Shown here: piece after piece, positions 1-6,919 of the stretch
Numbering within the stretch: position 1 is the stretch's first letter
How the letters are laid out: every line of letters begins with the position of its first letter
NCBI GenBank assembly: GCA_903903715.1
Contig: CAIUZX010000059.1
Coordinates: 1-9,525 of the forward strand
DNA: 9,525 nt
DNA from: an uncultured Caulobacterales bacterium
GTDB taxonomy: Bacteria; Pseudomonadota; Alphaproteobacteria; Caulobacterales; Caulobacteraceae
Reading direction: 5' to 3'
Made by a program: the position numbers and the translations under genes
The notes under the pieces: model-generated
Database searches by the model: none
Seen by the model: only the letters and a program-made list of their open reading frames with translations
What the model was told of the DNA's origin: nothing

Positions 1-468
1 CGCAATAATGAAGGGATCATCGAACGGCGGAACGAGGACGGCGCCTCTTTCTGTTGCCCGCTTCAGACCGATGGCTTCGCGGTCATCCATGTTACGGTCG
101 AAGTGTTCGACCTCCGCTCCGAGAGCCTTGGTCGCAGTCACTTTTGTTCTCGGCGCATCGTGAGGCATCAGGATCAGTGCCGGGCACCCGACCCGTTTCG
201 CCGCGGCCGCCACCCCTTGCGCGTGATTGCCCGATGAAAAGGCGACCACGCCGCCACGCCGCTCGGCGTCGGTCAGACGGCTCAGTCGATTGTAGGCGCC
301 CCGAAATTTGAACGAACCGGTGACCTGCAGCGGCTCCGCCTTGATGAAGAGGCGTCCGCCTGCGAGTTTATCGAGGGCGTCATGCCTGAGCAACGGCGTG
401 CGCACAGCCTGACCGGACAGCCTCGCCGCAGCATCCTGAATATCAGCAAAAACAACAGTTTCCGTCAT
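1..468 (-). CDS. Threonine/serine dehydratase, PLP-dependent (partial, N-terminal 156 residues)
   Basis: This is the N-terminal half of a fold-type II PLP enzyme that deaminates L-threonine and/or L-serine to 2-oxobutyrate or pyruvate plus ammonia in the cytoplasm. It was read on the complementary strand from the ATG at 468-466. It shows the family PLP-lysine motif SFKFRGA at residues 52-58, where K54 should form the Schiff base. It also has the substrate/phosphate loop SSGNHAQG at 78-85 and the preceding E-P-L-Q-V-T-G segment at 45-51. The frame stays open to base 1, so the C-terminal half lies outside; full-length relatives are about 310-340 residues, or about 400-500 if a regulatory ACT domain is present. 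Its start abuts the stop of the TetR gene with no gap and no clear Shine-Dalgarno, which suggests translational coupling. Serine racemase and EutB-like dehydratases share these motifs, so the exact substrate is open and no symbol is given. Confidence 0.93.
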   Translation of the reverse strand, partial: MTETVVFADIQDAAARLSGQAVRTPLLRHDALDKLAGGRLFIKAEPLQVTGSFKFRGAYNRLSRLTDAERRGGVVAFSSGNHAQGVAAAAKRVGCPALILMPHDAPRTKVTATKALGAEVEHFDRNMDDREAIGLKRATERGAVLVPPFDDPFIIA

Positions 469-1128
469 TCAGATCACTAATCCATCGAAGACGCCGTCAA
501 GCATCAGGGCGACCAACTTGTCCCGATCACACCAGCTAAAGCTCGGTCTCGTGATCATCAGCGAAATCAGGCCGTGCGGGGCCATCCACAACACCTGCGC
601 CGCGGCCGCGACATCATTCGTCTTGAGCCTACCGGCGAAACTGATCGCGGCTACGGCGGTGGAAAACAGTTCGAAGCAACTCACCCCAAGCGCCGTCAAC
701 TCGGCGCGACCGTCAGAATGCGGCTCCACGGACACCGGACAGAAGACCAGCCGATAGGCGTTGGAATGGTCAAATCCGAAATGCACATAACCTTCGAGCA
801 TCTGCCTCACCCGAAGCACCGGATCCATATCCTGTGCAAGAAGCGCTTCGTTCGAGGCGATCATACGCGAGACGGTGTCGCTGCAGATCTCGACCAGGAT
901 TTCGTTTTTGTCGCGAAAATGCATGTAGAGCGCGGTCGACGACACGCCAACTTCATCCGCGATTTTCCGGATCGTCGCGCCTTCATAACCGTATTCCACG
1001 AAAATACGCTCGGCCGCGGACAGGATCTCTCCGCGTCGAAGGTGCCCGTCTCCCTTCGCTTTGCGGCGAGACCGAACCGGAACTTGCGTCAGGATTGAAG
1101 TCAAAGTCTCTCGACGCCTCACACTCAT
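469..1128 (-). CDS. TetR/AcrR family transcriptional regulator, WHG-type C-terminal domain
   Basis: This is a 219-residue one-component repressor of the TetR type. The DNA-binding domain covers about residues 33-80: helix 1 (EILSAAERIFVEYGYEGAT), then the helix-turn-helix IRKIADEVGVSSTALYMHF at 53-71 and the usual following K-N-E-I-L at 74-78. The C-terminal ligand/dimer domain carries W181 and H185-G186, fitting the WHG-type TetR C-terminal family. Residues 1-32 form a basic extension (RRR at 4-6, RSRRKAK at 19-25) ahead of helix 1. No clear ribosome binding site precedes the ATG at 1128, so the start could be a little further downstream. The gene is first in a minus-strand pair with the dehydratase at 468, and the two probably form one operon. 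It may autoregulate and could also act on the divergent glycosyltransferase promoter; the effector is unknown. Confidence 0.93.
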   Translation of the reverse strand: MSVRRRETLTSILTQVPVRSRRKAKGDGHLRRGEILSAAERIFVEYGYEGATIRKIADEVGVSSTALYMHFRDKNEILVEICSDTVSRMIASNEALLAQDMDPVLRVRQMLEGYVHFGFDHSNAYRLVFCPVSVEPHSDGRAELTALGVSCFELFSTAVAAISFAGRLKTNDVAAAAQVLWMAPHGLISLMITRPSFSWCDRDKLVALMLDGVFDGLVI

Positions 1129-1160
1129 GAAAAGATCGGGACCACTCGCATTCGCCAGAT

Positions 1161-1174
1161 ACGTCGAAACGTCG
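1161..1174. promoter_or_regulatory. Candidate operator: ACGTCG-AA-ACGTCG repeat upstream of the TetR gene
   Basis: Two copies of ACGTCG are separated by AA, 33-46 bp upstream of the TetR start. Because ACGT is its own reverse complement, positions 1161-1172 can also be read as inverted ACGT arms around CGAA. The position suits an autoregulatory TetR operator. The motif is short and imperfect as a palindrome, so this is only a candidate. Confidence 0.2.
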
Positions 1175-1283
1175 CCGAACGCAAAACCGGCCTAAACGCG
1201 CTGCGGGCAGAGTTCATGTGCGCTACTGATGGTTTCTTCCGCGGAGCCCTCGCATCGGTAAGCTCACGCCCTTGCGCCACCGC

Positions 1284-1290
1284 AGGAGGG
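1284..1290 (+). promoter_or_regulatory. Shine-Dalgarno AGGAGGG with tandem ATG starts
   Basis: AGGAGGG lies 4 nt before the ATG at 1295 and 7 nt before a second in-frame ATG at 1298. The spacing favours 1298 as the more used start, which would shorten the glycosyltransferase by one residue. Confidence 0.7.
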
Positions 1291-1294
1291 CGAG

Positions 1295-2743
1295 ATGATG
1301 CGCACGTCGGGTTCGCCGCGAGATCGCGTATCGGCGACAACCTCGCTTTCAGTATCGCAAAAAATCACCATCATCGTGTTACTCGCCTTTTGCGAAGGCG
1401 CGGCTCTAATGCCCGCGATATTCAACGGTTTTCGCATTGTGCTTGGCATAGGATTTCTCGCTGCAGCCGCGTTTCGACTTTGGTGTGTAGCGGTGGTCCT
1501 CCGAATGGGGAAACCGCGAAACACTCAGGGCCTGGCCTTCGTTGAACCGCCCCAATTGGAATGGCCTACCTACACAATCGTGCTTGCGCTCTATCGAGAA
1601 GCGCACATGGTTCCTACGCTGCTCGATGCCATTCGTAGGCTCGATTACCCCCGGAACCGGATGGAAATTCTGGTCGCGGCAGAACTGGACGACCTTGAAA
1701 CGCTCAAAGCCTGCCGCGAGTTCAAAGGAAATCTGCCCCTGAGGCTGGCCTACGGCTTAGGCGACGCTCCAAAGACAAAGCCTCGAGCACTGAATGCGGC
1801 GTTGCGCGTCGCCAGAGGCGACATTGTCGTGGTTTATGATGCCGAAGATGAGCCTCACGTCCAACAACTAAAGGAAGCAGCGATCCGGTTTGCATCTGCG
1901 GGTGACGCCCTGGGTGTTGTCCAGGCGCCTCTTCGGATCCGTGTCGACGCGTCGAGCACTCCCTTGCAGCATCATTTTTCGATGGATTACGCCGCTCTTT
2001 TTGAAGTGACCCTACCCGCCCTTGCGGGCATAGGCTGGCCGTTTCCGTTGGGCGGGTCCAGCAACCACTTTCGACGTGACGCGCTTCTGCGAGTGGGGGG
2101 CTGGGACCCCTGGAATGTAACGGAGGATGCTGACATCGGCTTTCAGCTCGCCAAACTCGGCTACCGATCAGAACTCCTGAAATCCCCTACCTTTGAGACT
2201 TCGCCAAGGACCCTCTGGCCTTGGATCAAGCAACGCAGCCGCTGGATCAAGGGGCACATGCAAACGCTGAAGGTCCATACACGTCGGCTCAGTGAGCTGA
2301 ACCCTGCCCTGAGCGTAAGTCTAGTCGCCACGCTCAGCTTCAACCTCGCGTCCGCCGCGTCGACGGGCCCGATCCTGTGTAGTCTCACCGCATTTGCGTT
2401 GAACGCTGAACTTCACCACCAATCGCCACAATTGGATCCCTTCGATGCGACGGTCCTGCTCGCCGGTTGGGGCGCTGCGGCACTGACGATGGGCGTCGGC
2501 GTTCATCGCGCAGGCGAAAGAATGTCCATCTGGCATCTGCTGATCGCGCCAGCGTTCTGGGCTGCCCAAAGCGTGGCCTTCGCGCGGGCCGTGCATCAAC
2601 TCCTGTCGCGCCCGTACCACTGGGACAAGACGGATCATGTTCCTGCCAATGCGCCGCCGACCGGAGCAGGACGACTGGACGGGAACCCGGGGTTCGGACT
2701 ATCAGGCGGGGGTGACCTCACTCATCCCCACCATGGCGCCTAG
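1295..2743 (+). CDS. Membrane-bound family 2 glycosyltransferase (XagB-like)
   Basis: This 482-residue inverting GT-A glycosyltransferase is built like processive polysaccharide synthases. Two N-terminal membrane segments (about 24-42 and 46-70) are followed by a cytosolic catalytic domain from about 91 to 330. Further hydrophobic segments lie at about 339-370, 384-403 and 411-436. Catalytic marks are the metal/nucleotide site D-A-E-D at 182-185, the acceptor/catalytic E277-D278 in TEDADIG, and the QRSRW motif at 313-317. This layout resembles cellulose synthase, NdvB and XagB-type enzymes. The C-terminal signature RPYHWDKTDH at 439-448 also matches my recollection of the XagB group. XagB-type proteins normally carry an extra N-terminal GspE-like domain and are about 150 residues or more longer; that domain is absent here. 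It presumably makes or modifies an envelope or extracellular polysaccharide, with sugar donor and product unknown. Its last 11 nt overlap the next gene. Class assignment is firm; subgroup is tentative. Confidence 0.92.
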   Translation: MMRTSGSPRDRVSATTSLSVSQKITIIVLLAFCEGAALMPAIFNGFRIVLGIGFLAAAAFRLWCVAVVLRMGKPRNTQGLAFVEPPQLEWPTYTIVLALYREAHMVPTLLDAIRRLDYPRNRMEILVAAELDDLETLKACREFKGNLPLRLAYGLGDAPKTKPRALNAALRVARGDIVVVYDAEDEPHVQQLKEAAIRFASAGDALGVVQAPLRIRVDASSTPLQHHFSMDYAALFEVTLPALAGIGWPFPLGGSSNHFRRDALLRVGGWDPWNVTEDADIGFQLAKLGYRSELLKSPTFETSPRTLWPWIKQRSRWIKGHMQTLKVHTRRLSELNPALSVSLVATLSFNLASAASTGPILCSLTAFALNAELHHQSPQLDPFDATVLLAGWGAAALTMGVGVHRAGERMSIWHLLIAPAFWAAQSVAFARAVHQLLSRPYHWDKTDHVPANAPPTGAGRLDGNPGFGLSGGGDLTHPHHGA

Positions 2744-3638
2744 CCCAAGCCTCCTGCTGACGAGGCCGTGGGGTGATTATGGCCTGATCGACAGCGGCCA
2801 TGGACGAAAGCTTGAGCGATATGGACCCTGGCGGATCATTCGCCCTGAACCGCAATGCTGGTGGTCCCCCAAACTCGACGACACCGTCTGGTCCCAAGCT
2901 GACGCGATCTTTGATCCGACGGACGACGATGATGCGGGACGATGGCGCCGAGGAGAACGCTCGCCCCCCGACGCCTGGACACTGAGTTGGGGAGACGTGC
3001 GGTTCAACGCCCGCCTGACGCCCTTTCGGCACCTCGCCTTTTTCCCCGAACAGGCCGCGAACTGGGACTGGCTCGACACGTCAGTTCGTGCGTTCCGGTC
3101 GACCGAGGGCCGAGCGCCGAAGATACTCAACCTGTTCGGCTATACAGGCGTCGCAAGCCTCGTCTGCGCCGCCGCCGGCGCGGACGTCACGCATATCGAC
3201 GCCTCAAAGAAAGCCATTGGCTATGCGAGGGACAACGCCGGTCTTTCGGGGCTGTCAAACGCCCCAATCCGATGGATCTGCGAAGATGCGAGACGATACG
3301 TTCAGCGAGAGCTCAAGCGCGGCTCCCTCTACGATGGGGTCATACTTGACCCACCGAAATATGGCCGTGGGCCAGACGGCGACGTCTGGCGACTGTTCGA
3401 AGACGTGCCCGAGCTGGCCGCCTCCTGCTCTGCCCTACTTTCGGAAAACGCATCCTTTCTGCTTTTGAACGCCTATGCCGCGCGCATCTCGGGCCTGTCT
3501 CTGGCGCATCTTCTTGCTGAAAATCTCAAGGATCGAAGCGGCCAGATCGATTGGGGCGAGCTGGCCCTTGCAGAAGAATTCACAGAGCGCGGCATCGGCC
3601 TGTCGTTTTTCGCCCGTTGGAGGCGTAACGCGCCATGA
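2733..3638 (+). CDS. Class I SAM-dependent methyltransferase, RlmI/RlmK-like (predicted rRNA methyltransferase)
   Basis: This predicted cytoplasmic RNA methyltransferase has 301 residues from the ATG at 2733. The Rossmann fold shows motif I NLFGYTG at 133-139. An acidic ribose-binding residue D156 lies in HIDASKKAIGYARDN (154-168), a further acidic turn is E184-D185, and motif IV is DPPKYG at 206-211. The combination LFGYTG plus DPP(K/R)YG is typical of the RlmI/RlmK group that methylates 23S rRNA bases. The N-terminal part (LIDSGHGRKLERYG at 18-31, then RPEPQ) is the characteristic lead-in of this family, and there is no PUA domain as in E. coli RlmI. The reading frame is open upstream to an ATG at 2637, but the start at 2733 begins close to the conserved region and reduces the overlap with the glycosyltransferase to 11 nt. 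No well-placed Shine-Dalgarno is seen there. It overlaps the next gene by 4 nt. The target nucleotide cannot be inferred. Confidence 0.86.
   Translation: MAPSPSLLLTRPWGDYGLIDSGHGRKLERYGPWRIIRPEPQCWWSPKLDDTVWSQADAIFDPTDDDDAGRWRRGERSPPDAWTLSWGDVRFNARLTPFRHLAFFPEQAANWDWLDTSVRAFRSTEGRAPKILNLFGYTGVASLVCAAAGADVTHIDASKKAIGYARDNAGLSGLSNAPIRWICEDARRYVQRELKRGSLYDGVILDPPKYGRGPDGDVWRLFEDVPELAASCSALLSENASFLLLNAYAARISGLSLAHLLAENLKDRSGQIDWGELALAEEFTERGIGLSFFARWRRNAP
3619..3623 (+). promoter_or_regulatory. Shine-Dalgarno GGAGG for the SpoU gene inside the upstream gene
   Basis: GGAGG lies 11 nt before the ATG at 3635 and within the 3' end of the methyltransferase gene. It supports 3635 as the true start. 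Confidence 0.55.
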
Positions 3639-4432
3639 CCGCCAGCTTCATACGCGAGATTACCTCTCTGGCGAACGAGACCGTCAAGATGGTCCGCTCA
3701 TTGCATCTTCGGAAGGACCGCGAGGCGAGCGGCCTCTTTCTGGCAGAAGGCTTGAAGATCGCGACCGAGGCGATGCAGCTCGGATACGCACCGCAGGTTC
3801 TGATGTTCGGGCCTGACGCCACGGCTCACCCCCTCCTCCAGCAACTTGCGCGACATACGTCCGAGCAAGGCGGCGAGGTCATACAGGTCACGCGAGACAT
3901 CCTCGAAAAGGTGTCCCGTCGAGACAACCCCCAAATGGTCGTCGCGATCTTTCATCAGTTCTACCGTGAGCTATCGTCCCTGCAGCCGGACGATGCGACC
4001 TGCTGGGTGGCGCTTCAGGCCGTGCGGGATCCCGGCAATCTTGGAACCATTGTGCGAACAGCCGACGCGGCTGGATGCGGCGGCGTAATCCTCGTCGGCG
4101 ACTGCTGCGACGCATTCTCCGTGGAAGCGGTGCGGGCCACGATGGGATCGATCTTTGCGACTCCGATCTATCGCGCAACCGTGTCTGAATTCATCTCCTG
4201 GCGCGCTCACTGGCCTGGCGCCGTGATCGGCACGCTGCTTTCGGCGACAGAGGATTTCAGAACCGCCCCCTATCGCGCACCAAACCTCATCCTCATGGGG
4301 AACGAACAGCAGGGACTACCCGCAGAGCTCGCCAACCTTTGCGACGTCAACGTCAAGATCCCGATGCGGGGGCGCGCCGACAGTCTCAATCTCTCAATCG
4401 CCACTGGGGTGATGATCTACGCGGCGACCTGA
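3635..4432 (+). CDS. SpoU/TrmH (SPOUT) family RNA 2'-O-methyltransferase
   Basis: This 265-residue protein is predicted to methylate a ribose 2'-OH in rRNA or tRNA using SAM. An N-terminal substrate-binding region covers about 1-105 (SpoU substrate-binding style, with FLAEGLKIATEA at 35-46). It is followed by a trefoil-knot SPOUT domain holding all three motifs: motif 1 VRDPGNLGTIVRTADAAG at 130-147 (N135 and the catalytic-type R141), motif 2 ILMGNEQQGLP at 219-229, and motif 3 VKIPMRGRADSLNLSIATG at 240-258. Length and layout fit RlmB and the mitochondrial MRM3/RNMTL1-like group; the target is not predictable. Its ATG overlaps the previous stop as ATGA. A GGAGG at 3619-3623, 11 nt upstream, lies inside the preceding gene, so translation is probably coupled but also has its own binding site. 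It is the last gene of the plus-strand trio. Confidence 0.95.
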   Translation: MTASFIREITSLANETVKMVRSLHLRKDREASGLFLAEGLKIATEAMQLGYAPQVLMFGPDATAHPLLQQLARHTSEQGGEVIQVTRDILEKVSRRDNPQMVVAIFHQFYRELSSLQPDDATCWVALQAVRDPGNLGTIVRTADAAGCGGVILVGDCCDAFSVEAVRATMGSIFATPIYRATVSEFISWRAHWPGAVIGTLLSATEDFRTAPYRAPNLILMGNEQQGLPAELANLCDVNVKIPMRGRADSLNLSIATGVMIYAAT

Positions 4433-4448
4433 ATTTTTTGCATCAGGT
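4427..4448. terminator. Small inverted repeat shared by two convergent stop codons
   Basis: ACCTGA at 4427-4432 pairs with TCAGGT at 4443-4448 around a 10-nt T-rich loop (six T at 4434-4439). The plus-strand TGA of the SpoU gene is in the left arm. The minus-strand TGA of hrpB is in the right arm. The stem has only six pairs and the T-run is in the loop rather than after the stem, so it is a poor classical intrinsic terminator. Its role in bidirectional transcription ending is uncertain. Confidence 0.3.
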
Positions 4449-6902
4449 TCCCCGAGGCTTCGCCCGCACGGTCGGCGGCGCGTCGGACGGATCCTCCGGC
4501 CAGGGGTGGCGGGGATAGCGCCCCTTCATTTCCGTTCGCACAGCCTTCCAGGACCCCGCCCAGAAGCCCGGCAGATCCTTGGTGATCTGGATCGGGCGAT
4601 GAGCGGGCGAAGTCAAGGCCAGGGTCAAGGGCACTTTCCCCTCCCCCACAGAAGGATGCGTCTTGAGGCCGAACAGGGCCTGTACTCGCACGTCAGCGCG
4701 CGGGCCGCCGTCAGCGGTGTAGTCAATGGCCACGGACACGCCGGCCGGGGTGACCAGAACGGGCGGCGCGAGCCGCTCCAACTTTCGCCGAAGATCCCAG
4801 GGAACCAGCCCCTCGATCGCCTCTCGCAGAGCCTGAGGCGTCGCGCGAGATATGGCGCCGGCGCTGCGGATGAGGGGCTTGAGCCACGCATCGGTCTGAT
4901 CCCTGAGAGCTGCGTCGCTCAAGTCCGGCCAGCCCGCATCCGGCTCAAGGCTGAGGGCGAAAGCGATCCGCGCCCGAAACTGCATCACGCCCTCGCCCCA
5001 GGGCAGAAGATCCCACCCGCCGGAAAGGACGCTGTGGACCAGCGCCGTCGCCATCTGGTCGGCATCGGGCTTCTCAATCAAACGTTCGGACAGGACAAGC
5101 TCGCCGAAGCGGGTCCTCTCCACCATTCGGCTGCGGCCCGCCGCATCAATCTCGATCTCGTTGTCCCGCGTGATCTGGTCTGGGAAGACGGACTGCAGGA
5201 GGACGGGGTCCAAGGGGGTGGCGAGGTCGATGCGATCCACACCGTCCGACCGCCCTGACAACATAGCGATGGCGAGCCAGCCTTCGCGCGCGAGGGACGT
5301 CTCCGCCGACACATTCGCCCCCCGACCGTTGGCGAGCTTGAAAGCGCCAAGGGCGCCCGGGCGTGCCTTGGCGATCCACTCCGGGAAGGCGTGCGCAATC
5401 AACAGACCCTCGCCCCCGGGCTTATCGGCGACCTTCGATCTCCCACGCGCAGATTCCACCCAGCGCGAAGCAAGACGGCGAAGATCCTGGGCTCTTTGTG
5501 ACCGATCAGCTCTAAACCGCGACAGGCGCGAGGAAAGATCGGCCGCCGTTCCCCCAAGGCCGGGCTCCGTCAACAGCGCGGCGATCTCAGCGGCTGCGGC
5601 GCCTTGGCCTGTCGCCGCTCCGCGCACCACCATATCGGCAAGCCGAGGCGGCAACCCCAGACGCGCCAGGGCCTTGCCGTGCGACGTCAGATCTCCTTGA
5701 GAAGACAAAGCGCCCAGCCGGTTGAGCAACCGTCGGGACTCGGCTAACGCGCCGCTGGGGGGCGGGTCCATAAGGGCGAGGACGCTGGGATCCTTCGCGC
5801 CCCACTCAGCCAATGAAAGCGCGAGGCCCGCCAGATCGCAGCTGACAATCTCCGGCGGGGCGGCCAGTGGCAAGGCGCGCGTCTGCGCCTCATCCCAAAG
5901 TCGATAGCAGACGCCAGGCTCGGTTCGACCTGCACGCCCGCGGCGCTGATCAGCGGAAGCGCGGCTGACCCTGACCGTCTCAAGGTGCGTGACGCCGCGG
6001 GCGGGATCATACCGGGGGAGCCGCGCCAGCCCGCAGTCCAGCACCACCCGCACGCCCTCAATGGTCAGGCTGGTTTCAGCGATGGAGGTGGCGAGCACCA
6101 CCTTTCGCACACCATTCGGGGCCGGCTGAATGGCGAGGTCCTGACTTTGCGCATCCATAGCGCCATAGAGCGGCGCAACGATGACGTCGTCCGGGAGCCG
6201 GTCCTCCAGCAGTCGCTGCTCCACCCTGTGGATCTCTCCCTGTCCGGGCAGGAAGACGAGAACGGAACCTGTTTCGGCTTGCAGGATGCGCCTGATCACC
6301 CGAGCCACCTGATCTTCGAGACGCAGGTTTTGGTCACGACCGACATGATGGGTCACGACCGGCCAGCTTCGGCCTTTGCTCTCGATCACCGGCGCGCCCC
6401 CCAGCAGAGCTGAAACCGCTGCGCCGTCAAGGGTCGCCGACATGACCAGCAATCGCAGGTCTTCGCGTAACACCTGTTGCGCGTCCCGGGCGAAGGCGAG
6501 GCCGAGATCGGCGTCGAGGCTGCGCTCATGAAACTCGTCGAACAGGACACCGGCGACACCGCTCAGGCCAGGGTCATCGAGGATCATCCGCGCGAATACG
6601 CCTTCCGTAACGACCTCGATGCGCGTAGCGGCTGAAACCTTCGTTTCAAATCTCACCCGAAGACCGATCGTTTGGCCGACCCGTTCGCCAAGTTGTCCGG
6701 ACATGCGCGCGGCTGCGGCGCGGGCGGCCAACCGTCTTGGCTCGAGAACGATCAGGCGCCCATCCCGCGCCCATTGCTCCTCAAGCAACGACAGAGGAAC
6801 CCGCGTAGTCTTTCCAGCGCCCGGGGGTGCGACGAGCACAGCCACATTGCCGTGCGCCAGCGCCCCCTTGAGCCCGGGAAGGGCGTCCTCGATCGGAAGC
6901 AT
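4443..6902 (-). CDS. hrpB: ATP-dependent helicase HrpB
   Basis: This 819-residue DEAH/DExH superfamily 2 helicase is close to the usual length for HrpB (about 810-825). Core motifs in order are Walker A APPGAGKTT at 25-33, motif Ia region LEPRRLAARAAAARM at 53-67, motif II DEFHERS at 122-128 (H in the DExH position), motif III SAT at 155-157, the motif V region TSIAETSLTIEGV at 272-284, and motif VI QRRGRAGR at 319-326. A winged-helix/HA2-like middle region follows. The C-terminal HrpB-specific domain is very clear: SPAHRPIQITKDLPGFW at 765-781, then GSWKAVRTEMKGRYPRHPWP to 802. The ATG at 6902 is preceded by AAAAGGGCG, an acceptable ribosome binding site. It lies 17 bp downstream of the permease stop, so it probably shares that transcript. 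The cellular role of HrpB is poorly defined across bacteria, although RNA processing has been proposed for some relatives. Confidence 0.97.
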   Translation of the reverse strand: MLPIEDALPGLKGALAHGNVAVLVAPPGAGKTTRVPLSLLEEQWARDGRLIVLEPRRLAARAAAARMSGQLGERVGQTIGLRVRFETKVSAATRIEVVTEGVFARMILDDPGLSGVAGVLFDEFHERSLDADLGLAFARDAQQVLREDLRLLVMSATLDGAAVSALLGGAPVIESKGRSWPVVTHHVGRDQNLRLEDQVARVIRRILQAETGSVLVFLPGQGEIHRVEQRLLEDRLPDDVIVAPLYGAMDAQSQDLAIQPAPNGVRKVVLATSIAETSLTIEGVRVVLDCGLARLPRYDPARGVTHLETVRVSRASADQRRGRAGRTEPGVCYRLWDEAQTRALPLAAPPEIVSCDLAGLALSLAEWGAKDPSVLALMDPPPSGALAESRRLLNRLGALSSQGDLTSHGKALARLGLPPRLADMVVRGAATGQGAAAAEIAALLTEPGLGGTAADLSSRLSRFRADRSQRAQDLRRLASRWVESARGRSKVADKPGGEGLLIAHAFPEWIAKARPGALGAFKLANGRGANVSAETSLAREGWLAIAMLSGRSDGVDRIDLATPLDPVLLQSVFPDQITRDNEIEIDAAGRSRMVERTRFGELVLSERLIEKPDADQMATALVHSVLSGGWDLLPWGEGVMQFRARIAFALSLEPDAGWPDLSDAALRDQTDAWLKPLIRSAGAISRATPQALREAIEGLVPWDLRRKLERLAPPVLVTPAGVSVAIDYTADGGPRADVRVQALFGLKTHPSVGEGKVPLTLALTSPAHRPIQITKDLPGFWAGSWKAVRTEMKGRYPRHPWPEDPSDAPPTVRAKPRGT

Positions 6903-6919
6903 AGACGCCCTTTTAAGGC

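Larger units (their letters stand above)
1129..1294. promoter_or_regulatory. Divergent intergenic region (TetR / glycosyltransferase promoters expected)
   Basis: This 166-bp non-coding gap lies between two divergently transcribed genes, so it should hold a promoter for each. I see no convincing -35/-10 pair. Visible elements are a short repeat at 1161-1174 (listed separately) and a strong Shine-Dalgarno just before the glycosyltransferase. Short open frames crossing it have no recognisable protein character. Confidence 0.5.

Noticed and set aside
54..311. An 85-codon plus-strand frame at the left edge
   Set aside because: It is antisense to the dehydratase, whose PLP motifs are clear on the minus strand.
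574..1098. A 174-codon plus-strand open frame opposite the TetR gene
   Set aside because: It is antisense to a clear TetR coding sequence, has no family motif, and is explained by high-GC codon bias keeping the opposite strand open.
2637..2732. A longer N-terminus for the class I methyltransferase starting at the ATG at 2637
   Set aside because: The extra 32 residues lie inside the glycosyltransferase gene in another frame and show no conserved character; the family-like sequence begins after the ATG at 2733.
5161..5700. A 179-codon plus-strand open frame opposite hrpB
   Set aside because: Low-complexity Arg/Pro/Ala/Ser composition typical of an antisense shadow; hrpB on the other strand is unmistakable.
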